Below are positions 36,374 through 45,465 of a stretch of DNA of 64,000 nt, in pieces. The notes beneath the pieces are model-generated. The model ran no database searches. It had not been told where the DNA came from and worked only from the letters and a program-made list of their open reading frames with translations. The position numbers and the translations under genes are program-made. Origin of the DNA: an uncultured Rikenellaceae bacterium (GTDB lineage: Bacteria; Bacteroidota; Bacteroidia; Bacteroidales; Rikenellaceae); assembly GCA_944326815.1 (NCBI GenBank), contig CALVFI010000010.1, positions 279,544-343,543 of the forward strand, read 5' to 3'. Within the stretch, counting starts at the first letter, position 1. Each line of letters opens with the position of its first letter.

Positions 36374-36403
36374 TAACTCTATTGCTAAAATTAGTCCTTT
36401 TCA

Positions 36404-37639
36404 ATGACAGACAAAAATCATAAAATACACATCGGAATCCTATGGGCCGATCCCTATTGCGGCAATCTGGGCGTTGCTGCATTAGGGTATTCGACCATTA
36501 TCCTATTTGAGAAAGTCTCCCAGAAAACTGGGCTCAAGTTTGCCTATACATTATGGGGAGCAAGTCGTTGCGGACACGACACAATCGATACAGGCGTTTC
36601 ATCCATCCCTGTTCGCGTCCTTCGGCCATTCCGAGGAGGAGATATCCCGGCATTCCTCCGCAGTTGCTTGAGCAATCCGCTTCGAGCCGCTATGCCGATA
36701 CTCGCACTGGACTTTTTACGGTATGATTTAGTCGCCGATATCGGTGCCGGAGATAGTTATTCCGACATATACGGCATCACGACTTTCCGCAATACCGATT
36801 TTTCCAAAGCATGGGCACGAAAACTTCACAAGAAATACATTCTGCTTCCCCAGACATTAGGCCCATTCCAAAGCCAGGAGGCCCAAAATAAAGCAACCCG
36901 GTCAATGGCTTGTGCCGATATGGTATTCGCACGGGACCACATGAGCTACGAATGCGCCCGGCAGCTATTACCGGACAAAAAGATTGACCAAACGATCGAC
37001 GTAGCCTTTTTTCTTCCCTATACACGGCCCAAGCATTCAGAATCCAGAATCCGGGTAGGGGTCAATATCTCCGGACTACTTTGGCACGGCGGTTATACTC
37101 GGGACAACCAGTTCGGTCTAAAGACAGATTATCAACAGGCAACCCTTTCTATTCTCGAGTATTTTACCCGGCAGCAAAATGTTGAACTGCACCTGATTGC
37201 CCACGTCATCGGCAATCCTCGTGCAATCGACGAAGACTCGCATGTCATCGAGGAACTTCGGTCGAAATATCCACAAATCATTGTCGCTCCACGATTTAAA
37301 ACGCCAGTCGAGGCAAAATCCTACATCAGCGGTCTGGACTTCTTCACCGGAGCACGCATGCACGCTTGTATTGCAGCCATCTCATCGGGAGTTCCGGTCT
37401 ACCCCCAGGCATATAGCCGTAAGTTCAACGGACTGTTTCGGGAGACACTGGGATACGACGCTTTGGGCGATCTGAAAAACAGTCATACCGAAGATATTCT
37501 GACCGGAATACGCAATGCATTCGAACAAAGAGAGGTTCTGAAACAAAAAATCGTAGAGATCATCCGGCAGACCATCGAACCGGAAAAAGAGAAAATGATC
37601 GACAAATTATCGGAATATATCCAGAAGTATGCGTTTTAG
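36404..37639 (+). CDS. Polysaccharide pyruvyl transferase family protein
   Basis: 411 residues, PF04230 type. HIGILWADPYCGNLGVAALGYSTI at the N-terminus, DLVADIGAGDSYSDIYG, KKYILLPQTLGPFQ and a late FFTGARMHACIAAISSGVPVYPQAYSRKF correspond to the family's donor-site elements. The normal GG(D)xF pattern is GAGDSYSD. It would add ketal-linked pyruvate from PEP to a sugar, giving negative charge, but some members act differently. It overlaps the FrhB-like gene by 11 nt; these two families often travel together in polysaccharide loci. Confidence 0.85.
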   Translation: MTDKNHKIHIGILWADPYCGNLGVAALGYSTIILFEKVSQKTGLKFAYTLWGASRCGHDTIDTGVSSIPVRVLRPFRGGDIPAFLRSCLSNPLRAAMPILALDFLRYDLVADIGAGDSYSDIYGITTFRNTDFSKAWARKLHKKYILLPQTLGPFQSQEAQNKATRSMACADMVFARDHMSYECARQLLPDKKIDQTIDVAFFLPYTRPKHSESRIRVGVNISGLLWHGGYTRDNQFGLKTDYQQATLSILEYFTRQQNVELHLIAHVIGNPRAIDEDSHVIEELRSKYPQIIVAPRFKTPVEAKSYISGLDFFTGARMHACIAAISSGVPVYPQAYSRKFNGLFRETLGYDALGDLKNSHTEDILTGIRNAFEQREVLKQKIVEIIRQTIEPEKEKMIDKLSEYIQKYAF

Positions 37640-38816
37640 TATTCAACAAACCGTCCGCACCTCCTTGTGCATAGGATGCGGACTCTGTGAAGCAATCGGG
37701 CAACGTGACGGCATCAAAATGCGCCTTGCTGAAAATGGCTTCTATGAACCGACAATACCCGACTCCATCTCCAAAGAAATAGAATCGGAAATAGGCAAAT
37801 TATGTCCCGGAGTAAACATCGAATGCATTGACAACAAGGAAACTTTTTGTGGAAATGTTGTTGCAGCATACGAAGGGTGGTCAAACGAACCCGAAATTCG
37901 AAAAAAAGGTTCATCCGGTGGAATCATCACGGCATTGGCCTGTTACCTGCTACGTAAGCAGCAGATAACAGCCGTACTTCAGGTCGGAGTCTGCGAGGGA
38001 GATTTTTTACACAACAAGTTGCAAGTCTCCCGGACAGAGGAGGAGGTCATGGCCCGTGCATCCTCACGCTATGCACCCGCATTGGTATTCGACCATCTTC
38101 CAGAATTGCTCGCCAAGGAAAATGAATTTTATCTATTCATCGGCAAGCCCTGCGATGTGATGACACTAAAGAAATACATCAACATACATCCGGAATATCA
38201 GCCTCGCATCAAATATTATCTATCGTTAGTATGTGCCGGGATGCCCAGTTATAACGCCACCCAACAACTAATCCGTGAAGCCGGGAATCCGACTCCTCCC
38301 GTTGAACTCAAATATCGAGGTGATGGATGGCCCGGGAACTTCAAGGTCCGGTTCCAAAACGGAGAAGAGTTCCTCCGTTCCTATAACGATAGTTGGGGTA
38401 AAGTGCTCGGCCGCAATGTCCGATTCCGCTGTAAAATCTGCCCCGACGGTATAGGACAATGGGCAGATCTGGCCGTTGGAGACGCTTGGCATACAGTTGA
38501 CGGATACCCTGATTTCACCGAACAGGAGGGCCAAAGTTTCATTCTTGCACGCACCCCTGTCGGCAATGGATTGCTTAACGAAGCTTGCCGCGCTGGCATG
38601 ATTTCGTTACAGCCACTTGATATCGGCAATTTACGTCAGATGCAACCCTATCAATACTTGCGGTTAAAATCGGTTTTCTACCGATTGGTGCCCGCATGGT
38701 TTCTTAGTGGAGGCCGCTTAAAAATCCATCGGTTACACATTCCTCGATTCAATTTCATTCAAGGATGCAAAATCAGCGCAGGCACCGTTTACAGATTCTA
38801 TAAAAGAAAAAAATAG
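37629..38816 (+). CDS. FrhB/FdhB-like Fe-S flavoprotein (coenzyme F420 hydrogenase beta-subunit family)
   Basis: 395 residues. The N-terminus has CIGCGLC (Cys14, Cys17, Cys20) and a further Cys in KLCPGV, enough for one [4Fe-4S] cluster. GSSGGIITALACYLL, FIGKPCDVMTLKKY and FRCKICPDGIGQWADLAVGDAW are the FrhB N- and C-terminal domain motifs. In surface-polysaccharide clusters this family is found next to pyruvyltransferases; its reaction there is not established. F420 itself is not expected in Bacteroidetes, so flavin is the likelier cofactor. Confidence 0.85.
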   Translation: MRFSIQQTVRTSLCIGCGLCEAIGQRDGIKMRLAENGFYEPTIPDSISKEIESEIGKLCPGVNIECIDNKETFCGNVVAAYEGWSNEPEIRKKGSSGGIITALACYLLRKQQITAVLQVGVCEGDFLHNKLQVSRTEEEVMARASSRYAPALVFDHLPELLAKENEFYLFIGKPCDVMTLKKYINIHPEYQPRIKYYLSLVCAGMPSYNATQQLIREAGNPTPPVELKYRGDGWPGNFKVRFQNGEEFLRSYNDSWGKVLGRNVRFRCKICPDGIGQWADLAVGDAWHTVDGYPDFTEQEGQSFILARTPVGNGLLNEACRAGMISLQPLDIGNLRQMQPYQYLRLKSVFYRLVPAWFLSGGRLKIHRLHIPRFNFIQGCKISAGTVYRFYKRKK

Positions 38817-38819
38817 CCC

Positions 38820-39434
38820 ATGTTCTCCTATTTATACAGACATCTATCAAACAGATACATCCGAAAAATCTTACTGTATTTAATCGCACGCAAGAGCGGG
38901 GGATATGCCTATTCATGGAATATTCGAAAACTATATGAGGAGATACACCACATCCGAATCGGATACGGGACATATGGAGGGTGCTTCTGTTTAGAAAACA
39001 TTCCCGGCAACGTCTCATTTGGTAATTATTGTTCCATAGCTAGCGGCGTAAGAATCTTCCGGGCTAACCACCCTACCGATCGTTTCACGACGCATCCACT
39101 TCTTTACAATCCCATCATGGGGGGGGGAGTGGCGGAAGATCAGTTGACAAGACCACCCCTTGAAATTGGTCATGACGTCTGGATTGGTGCCAACGCCATC
39201 ATTCTGCCAAGTGTGACCAGGATTGGAAACGGAGCAGTTATCGGAGCCGGAAGTGTGGTCACCCATGATGTCGCTCCCTATGAAATCGTGGCAGGCAATC
39301 CGGCTCATACCATCAAAAAACGGTTTACCGATCGTCAGATTGCTGCAATAGAAGCCAGCCGATGGTGGGAACTGGATAAGACAGCACTCGTAAAACGCAT
39401 CGATGAGTTAGACGCACTGCTCAAAAACGCATAA
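38820..39434 (+). CDS. Hexapeptide-repeat acyltransferase, with an internal G9 tract
   Basis: 204 residues. A left-handed beta-helix acetyltransferase: repeats from GNVSFGNYCSIASGVRIF through EIGHDVWIGANAIILPSVTRIGNGAVIGAGSVVTHDVAPYEIVAGNPAHTIKKRF, with the catalytic-type His in RANHPTDR. WcaF/VatD-like, so it probably O-acetylates a sugar of the glycan using acetyl-CoA. Codons for MGGGV lie in nine consecutive G (39119-39127); loss or gain of one G would truncate the protein just before the main repeats. Starts 4 nt after the FrhB-like stop. Confidence 0.87.
   Translation: MFSYLYRHLSNRYIRKILLYLIARKSGGYAYSWNIRKLYEEIHHIRIGYGTYGGCFCLENIPGNVSFGNYCSIASGVRIFRANHPTDRFTTHPLLYNPIMGGGVAEDQLTRPPLEIGHDVWIGANAIILPSVTRIGNGAVIGAGSVVTHDVAPYEIVAGNPAHTIKKRFTDRQIAAIEASRWWELDKTALVKRIDELDALLKNA
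39119..39127 (+). repeat. G9 homopolymer inside the acyltransferase gene
   Basis: Nine consecutive G within the reading frame, at codons 100-103. The frame is intact in this sequence. Such tracts slip during replication and can switch genes on and off. Confidence 0.8.
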
Positions 39435-39435
39435 C

Positions 39436-40347
39436 ATGGCTCTTGACGTATCTATCATTATCGTAAATTACAAAACCGCAGCGCTGCTTACTGCAGCCAT
39501 AGACTCCATACTGGCCAAAAGTGAAGGGCTTTCGTTCGAAATCATCGTCGTGGACAACCACTCGGAGGATGACTCGGAACGTATCCTTCAGGAACGATAC
39601 GGCGGACGCGTAATTTACCTGGCTCTTCCGGAAAATATCGGTTTCGGACGAGCCAATAACGAAGGTATTCGGATTGCACAAGGACGTAATATACTATTTC
39701 TCAATCCAGATACCCTATTGCTCAACAATGCCATAAAAATACTCAGCGATTACCTCGATGCTCATCCCGACACAGGAGCTGTCGGGGGAAATCTCTATAC
39801 AATCGACAAGGAACCCAACGTATCGTTCAATCGTGTTTTGCCATCCATCTTTGATGAGACGGACCAAGCGGTACTCCGACTGCTCTCGCATCTGCGCTTC
39901 GGGAGGAACAATCTTTTCAATTATACGGGGAAACCGCTTGAGGTAGGATTTGTCGTCGGAGCCGACATGATGGTCCCACGCACCATATTGGATAAGGTCG
40001 GACTATTCGACCCGGATTTTTTCATGTATTACGAAGAGACAGAACTCTCATGGCGAATACGACAAGCCGGCTACCGGATCGTCAATGTTCCCCAAAGCCG
40101 CATCGTTCACCTCGAAGGCCAAAGTTTCATCCACAGCTACGACCGGGAATTACGCTCACTCACTTCACGCCGAATCTACTACCGAAAGACACATACGCGA
40201 AGATACCTCTATTGGGTCGATATGAACTATCGTCTATTAACCACATTGGCCTTAGGAGTCAGCTACCTGATCGGGGCTCGTAACTACCAGACGAAACTAA
40301 AACAACGTATCCGCATACTAAAGCAACTCCAGCAAGATGCTCGGTAG
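39436..40347 (+). CDS. Family 2 glycosyltransferase, rhamnosyltransferase-like
   Basis: 303 residues. VSIIIVNYKTAALLTAAIDSIL, IIVVDNHSEDDSERIL, NIGFGRANNEGIRIAQGRNILFLNPDT and FDPDFFMYYEETELSWRIRQAGYRIVNVP resemble WbbL-type rhamnosyltransferases, and the cluster makes dTDP-rhamnose-type donors, which supports but does not prove this donor. One C-terminal hydrophobic stretch may attach it to the membrane. Overlaps the polymerase gene by 11 nt. Confidence 0.88.
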   Translation: MALDVSIIIVNYKTAALLTAAIDSILAKSEGLSFEIIVVDNHSEDDSERILQERYGGRVIYLALPENIGFGRANNEGIRIAQGRNILFLNPDTLLLNNAIKILSDYLDAHPDTGAVGGNLYTIDKEPNVSFNRVLPSIFDETDQAVLRLLSHLRFGRNNLFNYTGKPLEVGFVVGADMMVPRTILDKVGLFDPDFFMYYEETELSWRIRQAGYRIVNVPQSRIVHLEGQSFIHSYDRELRSLTSRRIYYRKTHTRRYLYWVDMNYRLLTTLALGVSYLIGARNYQTKLKQRIRILKQLQQDAR

Positions 40348-41674
40348 ACCCTACCTGTTTACATTTCTAAATTTTGCAATTTTCGCCATAGGTCTATTCC
40401 TTACAGGCTTTCAGACCTCTATTATACTGTCTGCCTGTATGGGAATTTTCATTATTCTATACAACCGCAAAAAAATCGGAGGATGGGACAGCATTGCTCT
40501 CGCCATCGTATACCTGATGATCTTTGATGCAGATATATATTCCTATACGACTTTCAAATTCCGGGTATGGTATCTGTTACTCCTCCCTTTGTTAGTCCAT
40601 CACCTCCAAAGACACCATTTTTTCCGAAAACTTCCCAAAAACGGATATACCTTTGCCTTCTTTTTTTTCGGAATCTGCATCCTACTCCGACTAATCACCG
40701 ATCCTTTGGATGGTAAATTAAGTATCTTGAAATATCTACTGTTCTCCCTGGGAGCCATTTTCGTATTGAAAGAGTCTTTTCGCTCTATCGTGAAAACAAC
40801 GGGAATGAAACCGTTGGTGGACTATTTCATCAGCCTTGCCCTATTCGTAGGGGTATGGGGAATTTTGCAGTTCGGAGCCAATCTGTCCGGAATAGGTGCT
40901 GCGTTCCAGGCCGATTATTTCAATTTCCGCCCCTCAGCATTCTTTTCTGAAACGACCTGGTATGCCGAATATCTGGTATTCGGACTGTTATTCGCCTATT
41001 ATAATTTTCAAGCCACCCATCAGAAAACCTACATACTGTTCTTACCCCTATTCCTTGTCGGAATCGTTCTGTCTGTCACCCGGAACGCCTTCCTGGCTTT
41101 GGCCATGTGGTGTATGACCACCTTTTTCCTTGGTCTACTGCGAACCAAAATCAAACCACTCCACCCTTTGCTATTTATCACTGCCGGTTTAGCAGTCGGA
41201 ATTATAATTTATTCCAGTAGCTATTTCGATTCCTTGGTCGATCTTTTATGGCAGAAACTTTCCCTGATGGACGATTCAGCCCAAGGTCGAATCGAGGCTA
41301 TTCAGGTCAGTATCGGAAGAATTGCAGACCGTCCCATACTCGGTCACGGCTTTGGTTTCAATCCAGCCACAGATACCATTGCAGACAGTGGTACATCTAT
41401 CGGAGCCAAACACGCCAACTTATTCCTTATGATTGCCTATATCTTCGGACTGCCAGGACTACTTCTCCTGCTCTACCTGATTGCAGATATGATACTCAAA
41501 CAAAGTAACCGCTGGATCAAAAGCCAAAATCTCGAAAGCAAATATGCGGTCATTCTATTGATCGCATACCTGTCGATTTCCATGTTCGCTCCTCTACATC
41601 AATTCCCTTGCGGCATGTTTATTATGGCAGCGATTCTGCTATTTGCCAATCCAAAACCGAACAATATTATCTGA
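40337..41674 (+). CDS. Wzy-like polysaccharide polymerase / O-antigen ligase-family protein
   Basis: 445 residues with about eleven membrane helices and a periplasmic loop between the later ones. The pattern SAFFSETTWYAEYLVFGLL, SVTRNAFLALAMW, and RIEAIQVSIGRIADRPILGHGFGFNP is that of the Wzy/WaaL (O-antigen ligase) superfamily, whose conserved Arg and GxG-type loop act in glycan transfer. As the cluster has a Wzx flippase and no ABC exporter, polymerisation of repeat units is the likely job. Chain length and export genes (Wzz, Wza) are not here. Confidence 0.85.
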   Translation: MLGRPYLFTFLNFAIFAIGLFLTGFQTSIILSACMGIFIILYNRKKIGGWDSIALAIVYLMIFDADIYSYTTFKFRVWYLLLLPLLVHHLQRHHFFRKLPKNGYTFAFFFFGICILLRLITDPLDGKLSILKYLLFSLGAIFVLKESFRSIVKTTGMKPLVDYFISLALFVGVWGILQFGANLSGIGAAFQADYFNFRPSAFFSETTWYAEYLVFGLLFAYYNFQATHQKTYILFLPLFLVGIVLSVTRNAFLALAMWCMTTFFLGLLRTKIKPLHPLLFITAGLAVGIIIYSSSYFDSLVDLLWQKLSLMDDSAQGRIEAIQVSIGRIADRPILGHGFGFNPATDTIADSGTSIGAKHANLFLMIAYIFGLPGLLLLLYLIADMILKQSNRWIKSQNLESKYAVILLIAYLSISMFAPLHQFPCGMFIMAAILLFANPKPNNII

Positions 41675-41677
41675 GAC

Positions 41678-42763
41678 ATGCATATCGTATTCATCACGCC
41701 ATCCCCTAAAACAGGAGGAGGGAACCGGGTATTTATTGAACTTGCCAATCAGTTATGTTCAGAGCATGACGTCACCATTCTCTATCCAAATAATTCGTCG
41801 GAGCGCCACACCTTCCCGGTCTCTCCGGCAGTCCATTTTCAACCAGTCGGAAAATTAAGCAACGGTAAAGTCGGCAAGTTACTCAACCTAATAAAAACTA
41901 TAAACTATGCCAATCGCCATTATCGCGGCTGCTACTTAATCTTTTCCGACCCGCTTTTTTCAATCTTTTCCTGTCTGCTCAAAGGCCAACGGCTCTATCG
42001 TTTCATCCAGGCCGATGATTACAGGATATTCGATGATGGCGCCATTCTCGGAAATGGAATCCTGCTAAAAACATTCAAATATCTGACGCTTCGCTCATAC
42101 CGATCCCGCAAGATACACTTTATTTTCAACTCGCGCTATGTATATGAAACGTTTCTGAAAGACTCGAAGCGCAATGACATCCCCTACCGATTAGTCCACC
42201 CAGCTATCAGCCACCAGATTTTCTCACCCAGTGAAAGAGAACTCTCCCGCACAAGGATATGTCTGGTAGCTCGGAAACATCCATTGAAAGGGCTCTCCAC
42301 ATTCATCGATGCTTACCGGATGCTCTCCGAAGAGATGAAAAAACGAATCGACGGGATTACCCTCATCAGCCACGACGATCTGTCGGATTTCAACACATCC
42401 GGAATGGAGATCCTAAAACCCGCCAACGATAATGATATTGCCAATACATATTGCCACTCGGCCATTTTTATCTCCTCTTCATGGCGGGAGGGATTCGGAT
42501 TACCACCATTAGAGGCTATGGCTTGTGGCTGTGCCTGTATTATCAGCGACTCCGGAGGGGTGAATGAATATGCCGTCCCGGGCCAGAATTGTCTGATGTT
42601 CCCTCCCAAAAATACACAAGCATTAGTCGACTGTCTCAACCAGCTATTGAACGATGAAGCCTTACGCAATCGTTTAGCCCATCAAGGAGAAATAGACTCG
42701 CAACGCTTCTCCTGGGAAACCTCAGCCCGACAACTCCTCGATATTCTCAAAGAATCTAAATAA
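41678..42763 (+). CDS. Family 4 glycosyltransferase
   Basis: 361 residues, GT-B fold. The opening IVFITPSPKTGGGNRVFIELANQL holds the acceptor-side glycine loop; the donor-side domain has CLVARKHPLKGLSTFIDAYRML, and SSWREGFGLPPLEAMACGCACIISDSGGVNEYAV carries the E-x7-E retaining motif of GT4. It would transfer a sugar with retention. Starts 4 nt after the polymerase stop. Confidence 0.9.
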   Translation: MHIVFITPSPKTGGGNRVFIELANQLCSEHDVTILYPNNSSERHTFPVSPAVHFQPVGKLSNGKVGKLLNLIKTINYANRHYRGCYLIFSDPLFSIFSCLLKGQRLYRFIQADDYRIFDDGAILGNGILLKTFKYLTLRSYRSRKIHFIFNSRYVYETFLKDSKRNDIPYRLVHPAISHQIFSPSERELSRTRICLVARKHPLKGLSTFIDAYRMLSEEMKKRIDGITLISHDDLSDFNTSGMEILKPANDNDIANTYCHSAIFISSSWREGFGLPPLEAMACGCACIISDSGGVNEYAVPGQNCLMFPPKNTQALVDCLNQLLNDEALRNRLAHQGEIDSQRFSWETSARQLLDILKESK

Positions 42764-42791
42764 AAACAACATACTTCAAAATTTTTACACC

Positions 42792-43928
42792 ATGAAAAAC
42801 ATCCTGATCACTGGAGGCGCAGGCTTCATCGGGTCTAACGTCGCACGCAAACTGTTAGAGAAAGGATATAACGTAACTGTTCTCGATTGCCTTTCCCCGC
42901 AAATTCATGGAGATCATCCGGAACAAGACTCTCCGCTTTATTTAAGCATCAAAGATAAAGTACATTTCATCAAAGGCAGTGTCACCAATCGTCAAGACTG
43001 GGAACAAGCGCTCAAGGATCAAGATGCGATTATTCATTTGGCAGCCGAGACCGGAACGGGGCAGTCAATGTACGAAATTGAAAAATACACGGAAACCAAC
43101 ATCGGCGGTACGGCTCTCATGCTCGATCTCCTTACAAATACCAAACACAATATAAAGAAGGTTGTCGTAGCTGCATCTCGAGCCATTTACGGCGAAGGAC
43201 GTTATCTCAGCAAGGAGTTGGGATATGTCTATCCTCTATCCCGCACAGAAGAATACATGTCAAAAGGAGATTTTGAATGTAAATATGAAGGTTGTACGGA
43301 ACCCCTGGAATTGGTAGCTACCACAGAAGACTCCAAGATTCACCCGACTTCTGTCTATGGTATTACCAAACAAGTACAAGAACAACTGGTCATGACCGTC
43401 TGCCCTACCATCGGAATTGCACCGGTTGCCTTTCGATATCAGAATGTCTATGGCCCAGGCCAATCGCTTAGCAATCCATACACAGGGATTCTCTCCATTT
43501 TCTCGACGCGCATTAAAAATGGCAATGCCATCAATATCTTCGAAGATGGAAAAGAATCGCGAGATTTCGTATATATCGATGATGTGGCAGAGGCAACCGT
43601 TCTGGGTCTCGAGAAGGAACAAGCCAATGGAGAAGTTTTCAATGTCGGCACAGGTATCGCCACCGATGTTCTGACAGTAGCCCGTACTCTAATTGCCAAA
43701 TACAATAAGGAAGTACCCCTTACCGTAAGCGGAAATTATCGTTTGGGGGATATCCGGCACAATTATGCAGATATTACCAAAGCTCGGAAATTATTAGACT
43801 TCGAACCCCAATGGACTTTTGACCAGGGGATTGCAGAATTTACCCGTTGGGTAGATGGACAAGAGGTACAGGAAGATCGGTACGAAGCCTCGATCGAAGA
43901 GATGAAACAGAAAGGTCTTTACAAATAA
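42792..43928 (+). CDS. NAD-dependent epimerase, dTDP-L-rhamnose 4-epimerase-like
   Basis: 378 residues, extended SDR. GGAGFIGSNVARKL at the N-terminus, HLAAETGTGQSM, ASRAIYGEGRY and catalytic YGITKQVQEQL. A Cys-containing insert after YPLSRTEEYMSKGDFECKYEGCTEPLELVATTED resembles that of Burkholderia WbiB and related dTDP-L-rhamnose 4-epimerases, which make dTDP-6-deoxy-L-talose. With rfbB/C/D in the same operon, that product is plausible here. UDP-sugar 4-epimerase activity is an alternative. Substrate assignment is inference. Confidence 0.8.
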   Translation: MKNILITGGAGFIGSNVARKLLEKGYNVTVLDCLSPQIHGDHPEQDSPLYLSIKDKVHFIKGSVTNRQDWEQALKDQDAIIHLAAETGTGQSMYEIEKYTETNIGGTALMLDLLTNTKHNIKKVVVAASRAIYGEGRYLSKELGYVYPLSRTEEYMSKGDFECKYEGCTEPLELVATTEDSKIHPTSVYGITKQVQEQLVMTVCPTIGIAPVAFRYQNVYGPGQSLSNPYTGILSIFSTRIKNGNAINIFEDGKESRDFVYIDDVAEATVLGLEKEQANGEVFNVGTGIATDVLTVARTLIAKYNKEVPLTVSGNYRLGDIRHNYADITKARKLLDFEPQWTFDQGIAEFTRWVDGQEVQEDRYEASIEEMKQKGLYK

Positions 43929-43941
43929 CGTATAACTTGTC

Positions 43942-44928
43942 ATGCTCCAGAACAAGAACATTCTATTTTTCTCGGCTCAAGCATTCGGATATCAATACGA
44001 GATTCGAGATAAGATGGAACGTATGGGTGCGCACGTCGATTATTTCGACGAACGCCCGGCTAATACATTCATAGTAAAAGCAGCCATACGAATCAACCGT
44101 AACTTGCTGGCCAAATACATTGACCGCTACCACCGGCGGATCATCGAAAAAACGCGGCAGCAGAAATACGATTACATTTTTTTCATCAAAGGAGAATCCA
44201 TCTCTGTAAACAACCTGCAGGAACTACGAAAAGCACATCCGGAGGCCCGACTAATCATCTACCATTGGGACTCGATTGCCAATAACCACAATGCACTTCG
44301 GATCTTACCACTATTCGATCAGGCATTTTCTTTTGACAAGCCTGACTGTAAAAAGTTAGGAATCCGTTTTCTACCGTTGTTTTATTTAGACGATTATGCA
44401 GCCATTGCCCAAAAGGAGGTAAAACCTCAATACGACCTCCTTTTTGTCGGGACTGTCCATAGTGATCGTTATCAATTCATTCGTTATTTGACTGAACAAG
44501 TTGCAAAACGGGGCGGAACGTATTTTACCTATCTGTTTTTCCAGAGCAAAATCCTCTATTATAAAATGAAATTACAGAACAAGGCCTTACGGAATACCTC
44601 CATGCATGACTTCCAGTTTGTTCCTTTGGCTAAAAAAGATTTACTCGCCTTGATGGAACAGTCACGCATCATAATCGACATACAGCATCCAAAGCAAACC
44701 GGGCTGACCATGCGCTGTATCGAGACATTAGGCGCCAGCCGAAAGTTAATTACAACAAATCAACATATTCGCGAATACGATTTCTATGATGAGAATAACA
44801 TCCTGATTGTAGGTAGACACCATCCCATATTAACCGATTCTTTTCTAACAGCTCCATACCATCCCATTGCCGCAGATATTTACCACAAATACAGTATCGG
44901 GCACTGGATTGAGACCGTTTTCTCATAG
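43942..44928 (+). CDS. CgeB-like putative glycosyltransferase
   Basis: 328 residues. KNILFFSAQAFGYQYEIRDKMERMGAHVDYFDERP, DYIFFIKGESI, IIYHWDSIANNH, and a C-terminal half with YDLLFVGTVHSDRY and IIIDIQHPKQTGLTMRCIETLGASRKLITTN. This is the GT-B-like pattern of CgeB/capsular glycosyltransferases, with the late Glu in the donor loop. It is the last gene of the cluster, 13 bp after the epimerase, and is followed by a strong terminator. Confidence 0.78.
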   Translation: MLQNKNILFFSAQAFGYQYEIRDKMERMGAHVDYFDERPANTFIVKAAIRINRNLLAKYIDRYHRRIIEKTRQQKYDYIFFIKGESISVNNLQELRKAHPEARLIIYHWDSIANNHNALRILPLFDQAFSFDKPDCKKLGIRFLPLFYLDDYAAIAQKEVKPQYDLLFVGTVHSDRYQFIRYLTEQVAKRGGTYFTYLFFQSKILYYKMKLQNKALRNTSMHDFQFVPLAKKDLLALMEQSRIIIDIQHPKQTGLTMRCIETLGASRKLITTNQHIREYDFYDENNILIVGRHHPILTDSFLTAPYHPIAADIYHKYSIGHWIETVFS

Positions 44929-44953
44929 ATATCCATCTTTTCTTATTAACTAC

Positions 44954-44992
44954 AAAAAACCGTACTCGGCAAACCGAGGTACGGTTTTTTTC
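44954..44992 (+). terminator. Terminator of the glycan cluster
   Basis: AAAAAACCGTAC-TCGG pairs with CCGA-GGTACGGTTTTTT (one bulged base), CAAA-type loop, T7 tail. Confidence 0.85.
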
Positions 44993-45111
44993 ATGTCATT
45001 TCAAAAATCGTATAACATAAAAAATGAAGTGAGGAGGTATTTTGCAGCAGATTTTCAACTCAAGACAACTTTACCATAACACGTCTCCGTATTCCACACA
45101 AAAGTTATTAT

Positions 45112-45465
45112 ATGACACACGACATTATTTACGCGGGAGATGATTTCTCCCTATGCGGTGAGGTCACATTTGATGACACCGATACCGCATCCTCTCTCGA
45201 TGAATTCGAGATCAAGATGCTGTTAGGCACCTCTCCTTTAGGCAGTCGCCTGGAGTGCTCTTCGGAAGCAGAAAGTCCCATCCCCATTTTTCGACGAAAT
45301 GACCATTTCTTCGGAGCAAATATTCCAGGTAGTGAAACGAAAAAGCTCACTTCCGGCAAGTTATGGATAGGGATTCTGTTCATCCACAAAACATCCGGCG
45401 TCCAGATGTATGCCGAGCAACAGACCATTGAAATCAGAGAACCAAAGTTAAAAATCAAAGCATGA
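45112..45465 (+). CDS. Phage tail-associated beta-sandwich protein (putative)
   Basis: 117 residues, no signal peptide, predicted all-beta. IIYAGDDFSLCGEVTFDDTD followed by FEIKMLLGTS and TSGKLWIGILFIHKTSGVQMYAEQQTIEIRE resembles small baseplate or receptor-binding-module proteins that precede tail fibres in prophages. The call depends mainly on its overlap (4 nt, ATGA type) with the tail-fibre-like gene. The Cys-poor, metal-free sequence gives no catalytic hint. It follows the glycan cluster terminator by 120 bp, and TATTTTGCAGC about 70 bp upstream is a weak promoter candidate. Confidence 0.5.
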   Translation: MTHDIIYAGDDFSLCGEVTFDDTDTASSLDEFEIKMLLGTSPLGSRLECSSEAESPIPIFRRNDHFFGANIPGSETKKLTSGKLWIGILFIHKTSGVQMYAEQQTIEIREPKLKIKA

